NCBI GenBank assembly: GCA_035610835.1
Contig: CM069442.1
Span: forward strand, 3,025,353-3,089,352
From: Ophiura sarsii
Lineage: Eukaryota; Echinodermata; Ophiuroidea; Amphilepidida; Ophiuridae
Length of the DNA stretch: 64,000 nucleotides
Reading direction: 5' to 3'
A program made the position numbers and the translations under genes. The notes below the pieces were generated by a model that was given only the letters and a program-made list of their open reading frames with translations, ran no database searches and was not told where the DNA came from. Below, piece after piece: positions 1-12,110 of the stretch (positions are counted from its first letter, which is position 1; every line of letters begins with the position of its first letter).

Positions 1-1842
1 AGAAATTGAAGTTGGTTCGTATTGGGTGTATTGTAGGAACAAGGATATGGTTACCACCGGTGTCACCTGCGGTATCTTGGACACAGGGAGGTAATCACCA
101 CGCTTCCAAGAGCCGTGTATATCTTACAGAACCGCAGACCTGACCTGACATGCATGGGAGAAACGCCATGCCTGGGGGGGGGGGGGGTGGTCCCATAGAG
201 TGTGTCAAGCGGACGTGCGCAGAACTAGGCGACCACTTGGTGTTAGAATCTTCGACAGATAACAAGAGGAGAATCACATGCCACGGTTTGAAGAATTACA
301 GCGGGTGTTCACCTCCATGTATCACCACATGAATTGAAAGATCACATGAAATATCTCTCAAACAGACCCTTTTAAACCCAAACAGCTCTTCTAGAGCTAC
401 CATTACTGAAAACTAGAGAATAGTGAATTTGTGTCGGACTTTGTCTGTATGTAATATTATAATCAAATGTTTATTAAATGTTAAGTTAGTTCGTATTACA
501 TTATTCACGAAACAATTGATAATGCATACACTATAGTTCGCCAAAATCGATGTCAGCCCAGATGGTGCCGGACCAGATGGTGCCGGACTGGGTGATTTCT
601 TGCATTTATACACGATTTATGAACATTTGGGACATCATCATTTTTCAGAAAAATGCTCTTATTTGAGAACCACAGATCGCCCAGAGGTATGCTTTGGCAA
701 TTTATCTTAGAAATACTTGTTCTTTCGAAATATGTAGAAAAAAGAATGAAAACTCAAAAAAAGTTTTGCTTCGAAGACGTGTTGTTTTTGGCCTATTATG
801 GTACCTTTTACTTGAAAAACTCTCATTTTCACTATATTTTCGCAGTTTTATTTGTCAATAAAGTTTCTTAAGATTACTACCATTAGGATAAAAGTACAAT
901 ACAATATTTTAAATCAAATCTAAACACAATCATGCTAGCCTTGGCCACTAAACTTTTGACGAATCATCAAAAGGGGCATTGTACTCTATGGTTAGCGGTG
1001 ATAGCTTGACGGATGAGCAGTAGATACTGTCAAAACTACAGCATACCTAACCAGAAATGTTTTAGAAATTGAAGTTGGTTCGTATTGGGTGTATTGTAGG
1101 AACAAGGATATGGTTACCACCGGTGTCACCTGCGGTATCTTGGACACAGGGAGGTAATCACCACGCTTCCAAGAGCCGTGTACATCTTACAGAACCGCAG
1201 ACCTGACCTGACATGCATGGGAGAAACGCCATGCCTGGGGGGGGGGGGGGGGTGGGGGGGTCCCATAGAGTGTGTCAAGCGGACGTGCGCAGAACTAGGC
1301 GACCACTTGGTGTTAGAATCTTCGACAGATAACAAGAGGAGAATCACATGCCACGGTTTGAAGAATTACAGCGGGTGTTCACCTCCATGTATCACCACAT
1401 GAATTGAAAGATCACATGAAATATCTCTCAAACAGACCCTTTTAAACCCAAACAGCTCTTCTAGAGCTACCATTACTGAAAACTAGAGAATAGTGAATTT
1501 GTGTCGGACTTTGTCTGTATGTAATATTATAATCAAATGTTTATTAAATGTTAAGTTAGTTCGTATTACATTATTCACGAAACAATTGATAATGCATACA
1601 CTATAGTTCGCCAAAATCGATGTCAGCCCAGATGGTGCCGGACCAGATGGTGCCGGACTGGGTGATTTCTTGCATTTATACACGATTTATGAACATTTGG
1701 GACATCATCATTTTTCAGAAAAATGCTCTTATTTGAGAACCACAGATCGCCCAGAGGTATGCTTTGGCAATTTATCTTAGAAATACTTGTTCTTTCGAAA
1801 TATGTAGAAAAAAGAATGAAAACTCAAAAAAAGTTTTGCTTC

Positions 1843-2305
1843 TAAGGGGGCACTACACTAAATCCTTCCGCGTTTGGTGTAGGGTTCGGAGAAATAGTAC
1901 CTACATCAATTTGATCATCGTCCCAGGGGAAGCAAATAGAAGTAAATCTTGCTTATTTTTTATGAAAAAGATAGAATAGAACCTAAGCATTGCTAATGTG
2001 GTCAAAAATCGTCGGAATCGAATACGCACGGGAGCCTAGGCTGCGGAAGGATATCGTTGCCGGAACCGGTGAGGAAGCGAAAATATCGGTTTAAAATGGT
2101 GAGGGCGCTGTTTAGGTGCCCGTAGCGAAAAATTTCATCTAGATGGGTCAAGAAAAATCAAGTTTAAAATAAAATTCAACACATATCTAATACATTCATG
2201 CGAAATAAAAACTTCCATCATTGTTACGTGGGGTAAAAATACGGTCTTGAAAAAGGGCCGAAACGCGTGTATTTCAATGGGAGACGTATTTAGTGGTGTG
2301 CCCCC
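1843..2305. mobile_element. 463-bp MITE in array unit 2
   Basis: The insertion interrupts the unit between gcttc and gaagacg. Its ends form inverted repeats (taagggggcactacactaaat at the left; the right end reads complementary with two differences). A 3-bp TTC duplication flanks it (1840-1842 and 2306-2308). Units without the insertion give the empty site. It has no coding capacity, and the transposase family is not recognised. Confidence 0.85.
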
Positions 2306-5300
2306 TTCGAAGACGTGTTGTTTTTGGCCTATTATGGTACCTTTTACTTGAAAAACTCTCATTTTCACTATATTTTCGCAGTTTTATTTGTCAATAAAGT
2401 TTCTTAAGATTACTACCATTAGGATAAAAGTACAATACAATATTTTAAATCAAATCTAAACACAATCATGCTAGCCTTGGCCACTAAACTTTTGACGAAT
2501 CATCAAAAGGGGCATTGTACTCTATGGTTAGCGGTGATAGCTTGACGGATGAGCAGTAGATACTGTCAAAACTACAGCATACCTAACCAGAAATGTTTTA
2601 GAAATTGAAGTTGGTTCGTATTGGGTGTATTGTAGGAACAAGGATATGGTTACCACCGGTGTCACCTGCGGTATCTTGGACACAGGGAGGTAATCACCAC
2701 GCTTCCAAGAGCCGTGTACATCTTACAGAACCGCAGACCTGACCTGACATGCATGGGAGAAACGCCATGCCTGGGGGGGGGGGGGGGGGGGGGGGGGGTG
2801 GTCCCATAGAGTGTGTCAAGCGGACGTGCGCAGAACTAGGCGACCACTTGGTGTTAGAATCTTCGACAGATAACAAGAGGAGAATCACATGCCACGGTTT
2901 GAAGAATTACAGCGGGTGTTCACCTCCATGTATCACCACATGAATTGAAAGATCACATGAAATATCTCTCAAACAGACCCTTTTAAACCCAAACAGCTCT
3001 TCTAGAGCTACCATTACTGAAAACTAGAGAATAGTGAATTTGTGTCGGACTTTGTCTGTATGTAATATTATAATCAAATGTTTATTAAATGTTAAGTTAG
3101 TTCGTATTACATTATTCACGAAACAATTGATAATGCATACACTATAGTTCGCCAAAATCGATGTCAGCCCAGATGGTGCCGGACCAGATGGTGCCGGACT
3201 GGGTGATTTCTTGCATTTATACACGATTTATGAACATTTGGGACATCATCATTTTTCAGAAAAATGCTCTTATTTGAGAACCACAGATCGCCCAGAGGTA
3301 TGCTTTGGCAATTTATCTTAGAAATACTTGTTCTTTCGAAATATGTAGAAAAAAGAATGAAAACTCAAAAAAAGTTTTGCTTCGAAGACGTGTTGTTTTT
3401 GGCCTATTATGGTACCTTTTACTTGAAAAACTCTCATTTTCACTATATTTTCGCAGTTTTATTTGTCAATAAAGTTTCTTAAGATTACTACCATTAGGAT
3501 AAAAGTACAATACAATATTTTAAATCAAATCTAAACACAATCATGCTAGCCTTGGCCACTAAACTTTTGACGAATCATCAAAAGGGGCATTGTACTCTAT
3601 GGTTAGCGGTGATAGCTTGACGGATGAGCAGTAGATACTGTCAAAACTACAGCATACCTAACCAGAAATGTTTTAGAAATTGAAGTTGGTTCGTATTGGG
3701 TGTATTGTAGGAACAAGGATATGGTTACCACCGGTGTCACCTGCGGTATCTTGGACACAGGGAGGTAATCACCACGCTTCCAAGAGCCGTGTATATCTTA
3801 CAGAACCGCAGACCTGACCTGACATGCATGGGAGAAACGCCATGCCTGGGGGGGGGGGGGGGGGGGGGTGGTCCCATAGAGTGTGTCAAGCGGACGTGCG
3901 CAGAACTAGGCGACCACTTGGTGTTAGAATCTTCGACAGATAACAAGAGGAGAATCACATGCCACGGTTTGAAGAATTACAGCGGGTGTTCACCTCCATG
4001 TATCACCACATGAATTGAAAGATCACATGAAATATCTCTCAAACAGACCCTTTTAAACCCAAACAGCTCTTCTAGAGCTACCATTACTGAAAACTAGAGA
4101 ATAGTGAATTTGTGTCGGACTTTGTCTGTATGTAATATTATAATCAAATGTTTATTAAATGTTAAGTTAGTTCGTATTACATTATTCACGAAACAATTGA
4201 TAATGCATACACTATAGTTCGCCAAAATCGATGTCAGCCCAGATGGTGCCGGACCAGATGGTGCCGGACTGGGTGATTTCTTGCATTTATACACGATTTA
4301 TGAACATTTGGGACATCATCATTTTTCAGAAAAATGCTCTTATTTGAGAACCACAGATCGCCCAGAGGTATGCTTTGGCAATTTATCTTAGAAATACTTG
4401 TTCTTTCGAAATATGTAGAAAAAAGAATGAAAACTCAAAAAAAGTTTTGCTTCGAAGACGTGTTGTTTTTGGCCTATTACTTGAAAAACTCTCATTTTCA
4501 CTATATTTTCGCAGTTTTATTTGTCAATAAAGTTTCTTAAGATTACTACCATTAGGATAAAAGTACAATACAATATTTTAAATCAAATCTAAACACAATC
4601 ATGCTAGCCTTGGCCACTAAACTTTTGACGAATCATCAAAAGGGGCATTGTACTCTATGGTTAGCGGTGATAGCTTGACGGATGAGCAGTAGATACTGTC
4701 AAAACTACAGCATACCTAACCAGAAATGTTTTAGAAATTGAAGTTGGTTCGTATTGGGTGTATTGTAGGAACAAGGATATGGTTACCACCGGTGTCACCT
4801 GCGGTATCTTGGACACAGGGAGGTAATCACCACGCTTCCAAGAGCCGTGTATATCTTACAGAACCGCAGACCTGACCTGACATGCATGGGAGAAACGCCA
4901 TGCCTGGGGGGGGGGGGGGGGGGGGGGGTGGTCCCATAGAGTGTGTCAAGCGGACGTGCGCAGAACTAGGCGACCACTTGGTGTTAGAATCTTCGACAGA
5001 TAACAAGAGGAGAATCACATGCCACGGTTTGAAGAATTACAGCGGGTGTTCACCTCCATGTATCACCACATGAATTGAAAGATCACATGAAATATCTCTC
5101 AAACAGACCCTTTTAAACCCAAACAGCTCTTCTAGAGCTACCATTACTGAAAACTAGAGAATAGTGAATTTGTGTCGGACTTTGTCTGTATGTAATATTA
5201 TAATCAAATGTTTATTAAATGTTAAGTTAGTTCGTATTACATTATTCACGAAACAATTGATAATGCATACACTATAGTTCGCCAAAATCGATGTCAGCCC

Positions 5301-6584
5301 AGATGGTGCCGGACCAGATGGTGCCGGACTGGGTGATTTCTTGCATTTATACACGATTTATGAACATTTGGGACATCATCATTTTTCAGAAAAATGCTCT
5401 TATTTGAGAACCACAGATCGCCCAGAGGTATGCTTTGGCAATTTATCTTAGAAATACTTGTTCTTTCGAAATATGTAGAAAAAAGAATGAAAACTCAAAA
5501 AAAGTTTTGCTTCGAAGACGTGTTGTTTTTGGCCTATTATGGTACCTTTTACTTGAAAAACTCTCATTTTCACTATATTTTCGCAGTTTTATTTGTCAAT
5601 AAAGTTTCTTAAGATTACTACCATTAGGATAAAAGTACAATACAATATTTTAAATCAAATCTAAACACAATCATGCTAGCCTTGGCCACTAAACTTTTGA
5701 CGAATCATCAAAAGGGGCATTGTACTCTATGGTTAGCGGTGATAGCTTGACGGATGAGCAGTAGATACTGTCAAAACTACAGCATACCTAACCAGAAATG
5801 TTTTAGAAATTGAAGTTGGTTCGTATTGGGTGTATTGTAGGAACAAGGATATGGTTACCACCGGTGTCACCTGCGGTATCTTGGACACAGGGAGGTAATC
5901 ACCACGCTTCCAAGAGCCGTGTACATCTTACAGAACCGCAGACCTGACCTGACATGCATGGGAGAAACGCCATGCCTTGGGGGGGGGGGGGGGGTGGGGG
6001 GGTCCCATAGAGTGTGTCAAGCGGACGTGCGCAGAACTAGGCGACCACTTGGTGTTAGAATCTTCGACAGATAACAAGAGGAGAATCACATGCCACGGTT
6101 TGAAGAATTACAGCGGGTGTTCACCTCCATGTATCACCACATGAATTGAAAGATCACATGAAATATCTCTCAAACAGACCCTTTTAAACCCAAACAGCTC
6201 TTCTAGAGCTACCATTACTGAAAACTAGAGAATAGTGAATTTGTGTCGGACTTTGTCTGTATGTAATATTATAATCAAATGTTTATTAAATGTTAAGTTA
6301 GTTCGTATTACATTATTCACGAAACAATTGATAATGCATACACTATAGTTCGCCAAAATCGATGTCAGCCCAGATGGTGCCGGACCAGATGGTGCCGGAC
6401 TGGGTGATTTCTTGCATTTATACACGATTTATGAACATTTGGGACATCATCATTTTTCAGAAAAATGCTCTTATTTGAGAACCACAGATCGCCCAGAGGT
6501 ATGCTTTGGCAATTTATCTTAGAAATACTTGTTCTTTCGAAATATGTAGAAAAAAGAATGAAAACTCAAAAAAAGTTTTGCTTC

Positions 6585-7047
6585 TAAGGGGGCACTACAC
6601 TAAATCCTTCCGCGTTTGGTGTAGGGTTCGGAGAAATAGTACCTACATCAATTTGATCATCGTCCCAGGGGAAGCAAATAGAAGTAAATCTTGCTTATTT
6701 TTTATGAAAAAGATAGAATAGAACCTAAGCATTGCTAATGTGGTCAAAAATCGTCGGAATCGAATACGCACGGGAGCCTAGGCTGCGGAAGGATATCGTT
6801 GCCGGAACCGGTGAGGAAGCGAAAATATCGGTTTAAAATGGTGAGGGCGCTGTTTAGGTGCCCGTAGCGAAAAATTTCATCTAGATGGGTCAAGAAAAAT
6901 CAAGTTTAAAATAAAATTCAACACATATCTAATACATTCATGCGAAATAAAAACTTCCATCATTGTTACGTGGGGTAAAAATACGGTCTTGAAAAAGGGC
7001 CGAAACGCGTGTATTTCAATGGGAGACGTATTTAGTGGTGTGCCCCC
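6585..7047. mobile_element. 463-bp MITE in array unit 6, identical copy
   Basis: This sits at the same insertion point, has the same TTC duplication (6582-6584, 7048-7050) and, by eye, the same sequence as the copy at 1843. It therefore reflects duplication of the higher-order unit rather than a second transposition. Confidence 0.85.
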
Positions 7048-7514
7048 TTCGAAGACGTGTTGTTTTTGGCCTATTATGGTACCTTTTACTTGAAAAACTC
7101 TCATTTTCACTATATTTTCGCAGTTTTATTTGTCAATAAAGTTTCTTAAGATTACTACCATTAGGATAAAAGTACAATACAATATTTTAAATCAAATCTA
7201 AACACAATCATGCTAGCCTTGGCCACTAAACTTTTGACGAATCATCAAAAGGGGCATTGTACTCTATGGTTAGCGGTGATAGCTTGACGGATGAGCAGTA
7301 GATACTGTCAAAACTACAGCATACCTAACCAGAAATGTTTTAGAAATTGAAGTTGGTTCGTATTGGGTGTATTGTAGGAACAAGGATATGGTTACCACCG
7401 GTGTCACCTGCGGTATCTTGGACACAGGGAGGTAATCACCACGCTTCCAAGAGCCGTGTACATCTTACAGAACCGCAGACCTGACCTGACATGCATGGGA
7501 GAAACGCCATGCCT

Positions 7515-7552
<38 letters not shown>
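7515..7552 (+). repeat. poly-G tract, 38 G, longest of seven in the array
   Basis: Every array unit has a G tract after catgcct. Lengths read as 14 (174-187), 16 then T then 7 (1237-1260), 26 (2773-2798), 21 (3848-3868), 23 (4906-4928), 16 then T then 7 (5979-6002), and 38 here. This is a homopolymer microsatellite inside a minisatellite. Exact lengths depend on sequencing accuracy. Confidence 0.85.
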
Positions 7553-7553
<1 letters not shown>

Positions 7554-8134
7554 GGTCCCATAGAGTGTGTCAAGCGGACGTGCGCAGAACTAGGCGACCA
7601 CTTGGTGTTAGAATCTTCGACAGATAACAAGAGGAGAATCACATGCCACGGTTTGAAGAATTACAGCGGGTGTTCACCTCCATGTATCACCACATGAATT
7701 GAAAGATCACATGAAATATCTCTCAAACAGACCCTTTTAAACCCAAACAGCTCTTCTAGAGCTACCATTACTGAAAACTAGAGAATAGTGAATTTGTGTC
7801 GGACTTTGTCTGTATGTAATATTATAATCAAATGTTTATTAAATGTTAAGTTAGTTCGTATTACATTATTCACGAAACAATTGATAATGCATACACTATA
7901 GTTCGCCAAAATCGATGTCAGCCCAGATGGTGCCGGACCAGATGGTGCCGGACTGGGTGATTTCTTGCATTTATACACGATTTATGAACATTTGGGACAT
8001 CATCATTTTTCAGAAAAATGCTCTTATTTGAGAACCACAGATCGCCCAGAGGTATGCTTTGGCAATTTATCTTAGAAATACTTGTTCTTTCGAAATATGT
8101 AGAAAAAAGAATGAAAACTCAAAAAAAGTTTTGC

Positions 8135-8447
8135 ATGGAAATTAGGTGACGGACTGCTTGAAAGGGTGACGAGCTGTCTAATATCATAATAATGACTCAC
8201 ACAGATCTGGACATGTCATTGCATGTCAAAGACAAAAAGTATGAGATTTTTGTGTCAAATTGACCTATAAATGATGTAAGATGAGACTATTTTAGGTATT
8301 TCAAGCTTCCAAATTTACTCAAGAGTACAGTGGAACCGATTAACAGGTATTTTAAAGCGCCGGCCTTGCTGAGACGGGTCCATTTTAGTCCATTACGGTG
8401 ACACGTCTTAACTTTTACTTTTTTGAGTAAGCTTACTCTTTTTTTGT
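8135..8447. other. unique sequence right of the array
   Basis: Homology to the array stops at ttttgc (8134). The following ~310 bases are AT-rich, without a supported gene or repeat. Confidence 0.5.
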
Positions 8448-8682
8448 CAATCCTGTATTTTAGGGGGGTAAATTGATTTGACGGAATAAACCGTATACTT
8501 CATGAATTGACTGTACATTTCGTCAGTATACTTCATTGATTTACTGTACATTTCATCAGTACTCACAGTGACTAAACTCAGCAATCAAATTCATAAACTG
8601 ATAAAGTATACGGTTTATATTCCGTCAAATCAATTTATCCCCCGTCAAATCAATTTATCACCCTAAAAAAATACAGGATTGC
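8448..8682. mobile_element. fold-back element (~235 bp)
   Basis: The left arm (caatcctgtatttta, then aattgatttgacgg) is matched in inverted order at the right (ccgtcaaatcaattt, then aaatacaggattg). The right arm carries the ccgtcaaatcaattta block twice. It is non-coding. 8683-9004 holds nothing I recognise. Confidence 0.7.
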
Positions 8683-9004
8683 CCTGTTTTATGGCTTCAT
8701 AACTTCAAGATGATTGTATTGTGTATCATAATTATCTTATATATAGGTGAGGATGGTGTGCCGTTTATAACCACAGAACACAATGCATTTTGCCAGTGAT
8801 TTTGTTGTTGTTACAATAGTGTTTTCACCGGGGAATGCACAACGTATATTTGTTGTTTTCTAAACAATAGAATTTGTTTCTTTGGGTTGTACAATTGGCC
8901 TGATCAATTGGTACTACTTTTCATTTGTTATATTGGCCAGTAATCAGAGACATGCTCCCCGCACCCAGCCCCAAAGCCCTATAGACCGGTCATCTCCTGG
9001 CCTA

Positions 9005-9867
9005 CATAGTGGACTCGCACCGCACGTAAACAGGATTGCAGCCAAAGCAAACAAAACACTGGGCTTTATAAAAAGGAACTCATGCTCAACACAATTCAAA
9101 GAAATGTCATACAAATCACTTGTACGTCCAATCATGGACTACTGCTCCCCTGTGTGAGACCCACAAACCAAAAAAACTCATAAACCAGCTAGAGGCCATA
9201 CAAAACAGTTTGTAAGTGGAGTCTACAGCAGAGAGAGCAGCATCACAATGATCAAACGGGACCTGAAATGGGAATCTCTACAACACCGGAGGACGGTAGA
9301 TAGGCTGACCACCTTCCATCAAGTGGTTGCGGGTCACCTGGCCTTCCCAGTGCAAAAACTCCTGCGCCCGGTCAAAAGGAACTCAAGATACACATCTACA
9401 GAAGCCAACAGTTTCATCCCAATCCAAACAAATAAAAACTGCTATAACAGTGGCGGATCCAGAAATAAATTTACCAAGGTTTTTTTAATTGGTACCCCAA
9501 AAAAATCGTAAGAGGTCCACAATTTTTATTGCCGTCAGCTCGTGAAATTTTTGCTAAGTTGGGGGGGGGGGGGGGGAGGGGTAGCGATGTGGTTTTACTA
9601 AAACCGGCCAAAAAATTGCATAGTACAAGTGGCAAATGTACCGACGGAACCTACCTATGCCTATGAAAAAGGTTAAGTGGTACACAAAAAAGGTATATTG
9701 TAAAATTTTATGGGGGGGGGGGGGGTGCCCGCCCCCTTCGCCCCCCCCCCCCTGTATCTCCGCCACTGTATAAATATTCATTTATACCTCGAACAATAAT
9801 AGACTGGAACACTCTGCCACAATCAGTAACCAACATCAAGGAAAAGAAAGCTTTCAAGACAGCAGTA
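9005..9867 (+). pseudogene. 3' fragment of a non-LTR retrotransposon reverse-transcriptase ORF
   Basis: Translated pieces match the C-terminal end of jockey/CR1-type polymerase ORFs. The first has HVNRIAAKANKTLGFIKRN and then SYKSLVRPIMDYCSPVWDP with a frame break at about 9156. A second piece from about 9215 has DLKWESLQHRR. The last, after an insertion, has SFIPRTIIDWNTLPQSV at 9780-9830. The decayed retrotransposon at 55.3-59.1 kb has the same signature (KANRTLGLLRR, RPQVEYASEVWNP, KLKWDSLHTRR), so both belong to one family. There is no endonuclease or catalytic RT core. Frameshifts and the nested element at 9448-9768 show that it is dead. Confidence 0.8.
9448..9768. mobile_element. 321-bp MITE nested in the retrotransposon fragment
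   Basis: Ends are CAGTGGCGGATCCAG and, inverted, TCTCCGCCACTG. The direct repeat TATAA flanks it (9443-9447, 9769-9773). Removing it rejoins the retrotransposon frame. The CAGTGGCGG terminus is hAT-like, though only 5 bp of duplication are visible. It contains several poly-G/poly-C runs. Confidence 0.75.
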
Positions 9868-9869
9868 AA

Positions 9870-9970
9870 CAGTGGCAGCACCAGCCTCATAATTTTTGGG
9901 GGCAGAAGGGGGGCAAGAATTTTTTAGTTTTAGGGGCCATTTTTTTTTTTTTGGGGGGGGCCATTTTACG
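9870..9970. mobile_element. left end of a CAGTGGCAGC element, right end not found
   Basis: The terminus CAGTGGCAGCACCAGCCTC resembles that of the element at 9448 and is followed by G-rich sequence. It truncates the retrotransposon fragment. No matching inverted end was located. Confidence 0.35.
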
Positions 9971-10456
9971 CTTACCTTGTCAAACTTGGTCTAATACTAA
10001 CTAATTTGGTATGAAAATTCGCTCAAAATGTAGCTGTTTTATGCTAAATTGTCAACATTAGGTCTAATTTAACCTAATTTAGTATGAAAATGTGCGCACA
10101 GCTTGGAAAAAATTTGCCTTTTTATGCAAAAATTGTCTATTTTTTTAAAATTCCACTCACTATCCCCACGACCTCAGCCTCAAACTATTGTCAACACTAT
10201 TATTCTAGTCCACCTGTTTTACCATTTCACCAGAGTGTTTCTGTTAGCAGCTACCATTGATAGATGGCAGCTAATTGGTGGTACATTGTCTTGGATGGTA
10301 GTCATTTATAAATTGAATTCCAGAAAAAATCTCTATTAAAAATAAAACATCATGTTCCAACTAACCCTCTTTCCCCTACATGTGCATTGACCAAATGCCA
10401 CCATACTTCATGTGTTATTATACCTTTCAATTTCATGAATCTGTTCTTTTTCACAG
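9971..10456. other. region upstream of the first recognised zinc-finger gene exon
   Basis: AT-rich. The phrase cttaccttgtcaaacttggtctaat and a second similar phrase suggest a local duplication. No promoter element can be defended. It ends in a polypyrimidine tract and cacag, so at least one earlier exon probably exists. Confidence 0.4.
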
Positions 10457-10634
10457 CCCAATTATGATAGTGGCTTCCAGACCAACTGCTTCCATAAGAA
10501 ATGGATGGTATGGCAGGGCCTTGCCAATACAGCGTAAGAGAAAGCAAAGGCTGACAGAACAAGACATTGGTACAGATGATAAAGAGGTCCAGGCAAAGTC
10601 CAGTTTTTTCTCAGACAAGCATCGCAAAGCTATT
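10457..10634 (+). CDS. zinc-finger gene, exon A (contains first ATG)
   Basis: The exon runs from the acceptor ttctttttcacag to the donor ATT|gtaagt. The first ATG in it is at 10464, giving 57 codons (MIVASRPTASIRNGW..., ending DKHRKAI) in phase 0. It contains a basic patch PIQRKRKQR. The frame is open upstream of this ATG, so an earlier start is possible. Confidence 0.65.
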
Positions 10635-11418
10635 GTAAGTGAAATAAACCCCCACAGTTAAGTAACATTATTTTCATCAAAACCAGTGATTGCGGGTTAA
10701 TAATTGGAAAATTACTCACCAACTAACGTTTCATCATGACTTGATCAGTCAAATTTCATCAGAGCTGTGATCCACTACTGGGCACGCAGCAACTGGTGTT
10801 TCCAGAAATATGGAATCAGAGTTGCCAGATTATTCACTACTGAATAAAGATGAACACAATGTTACTCCTTATTTATATTAACAAACCTGATGAACTTATA
10901 CAACAGTTTGAGGAGCTACCAACTCTTCCTGAATTCGCGAATGTTATCTGAAAGTTAACTATTAGTTTAAAAAAAGCAATATTTAGTTCTTGTTCTGATG
11001 AAAAAGTAAGAGTATTTCTCTGATTACGGAAACATTTCTTTATTATATATTAATATTGTGTTATAGGATGGGGGGGGGGGGGTTGGGGGGTGGTTGTAGT
11101 GTGTAAAATCTGTAAATGTATACTACCGCTGGGCAGTTTATGAGTTTTAGGCATAGTTTGAACATTAGATTTATAATACCCACACAACCCTCCCTGGAGG
11201 AATAAAATATACATTTACAACATGTTTCTCTACAGTGTCCCATAGGACAACTTCAATTGAAAACTGATAGTTCACCTTAACTGTGTTAATGTTTCATGTC
11301 TTCAACCTTGTCTCATAGAGACTGAAGACCCTTCAATTCTGTCTCCCTGCTCCCCCATCCCAGAGGACAACTCTTAATTTTAAATTTTTTTGGTATTTTT
11401 AAATCCTCTTCTTTTTAG
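10635..11418 (+). other. zinc-finger gene intron A
   Basis: Phase-0 intron with GT/AG ends. It contains a poly-G run with an interruption near 11069-11090. No other feature seen. Confidence 0.6.
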
Positions 11419-11542
11419 TGTTCTGTTGAGTACGTAGGAGGTGTACATGTCTACAGTCTAGTCTCAGAAGGACTTGTGGACCTGAAGGAACTAGAAGTCA
11501 GAGAACAAGACCACCATGGACCTAACTACAAATTACAGAAAG
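11419..11542 (+). CDS. zinc-finger gene, exon B
   Basis: Acceptor ctttttag, donor AAAG|gtaaat. The 124 nt give 41 codons plus one base (CSVEYVGGVHVYSLVSEG..., ending HHGPNYKLQK). The leftover G joins AT of the next exon to make GAT. No KRAB, SCAN, BTB or ZAD signature is seen. Confidence 0.65.
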
Positions 11543-12110
11543 GTAAATCACAAAATAATGTTAGACCCTAGTTCTAGTTTATAACACATGGAACTTTGGG
11601 TCTAGGCTGAGTGGCTCTACGATAAAGGTTAGGACCTACAATCCTGGAAAAAAGTCTTGGAACGCTAATTACTTGTTAACAACTGAAAACTAACATCCCC
11701 CTGCAATGTTGAGAACTGTTAATGTCTTCAGTAGTTGTTCAAGGTGTCCCTCCCAACATTGATTGATGGGGTGTGGGGAAGGGAAAATTGTTGTTTAAGA
11801 TGTCCTATTCAGCTATTAACAAAATAAACATCATTTAAAGATAAGAAACTAAATTCTGCACATAATGTCCATAACGTGTAATGCGTCCCAAGGACCTTTT
11901 TTAAGATTGTAGGTAAGGTGCACATAAGGATTCCCAACATACTAAAGTTGTATGGGTAATTGGGTATGTGCAACCCTTTTTCGCCCTCCTTTGCTAGATC
12001 TACAGAAACTTTCTCTTGATTTTTTTGATTTGATTTATTTGTTTAATTTTGATTTTTTTTGTTTTAAATTGGATTTTGTTTGTGGAAAACAAACCTGTTT
12101 GTAATATGGA
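11543..12110 (+). other. zinc-finger gene intron B, 5' part
   Basis: No feature seen apart from T-rich runs at 12018-12085 immediately before the minisatellite. Confidence 0.5.

Larger units (their letters stand above)
1..8134. repeat. tandem array of ~1.06-kb units with a ~4.73-kb higher-order period
   Basis: Seven units can be delimited at the recurring phrase agaaattgaagttggttcg: 1-1063, 1064-2599, 2600-3674, 3675-4732, 4733-5804, 5805-7341 and a truncated 7342-8134. Units are almost identical apart from poly-G length, a 463-bp insertion in units 2 and 6, and a 12-bp deletion in unit 4. Shared marker variants (gtatatc versus gtacatc; a T interrupting the poly-G) pair unit 1 with 5, 2 with 6 and 3 with 7. 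The array is therefore a four-unit higher-order repeat of about 4.73 kb, seen one full and one partial time. It continues off the left edge. Short open frames of 60-77 codons recur in each unit on both strands, but they overlap each other and the poly-G, so I do not treat them as genes. Confidence 0.95.

Noticed and set aside
95..7978. Recurrent 60-77 codon frames in every array unit
   Set aside because: Opposed frames overlap on both strands, include poly-Pro/poly-Gly from the G tract, and change length with it; no sign of selection for coding.
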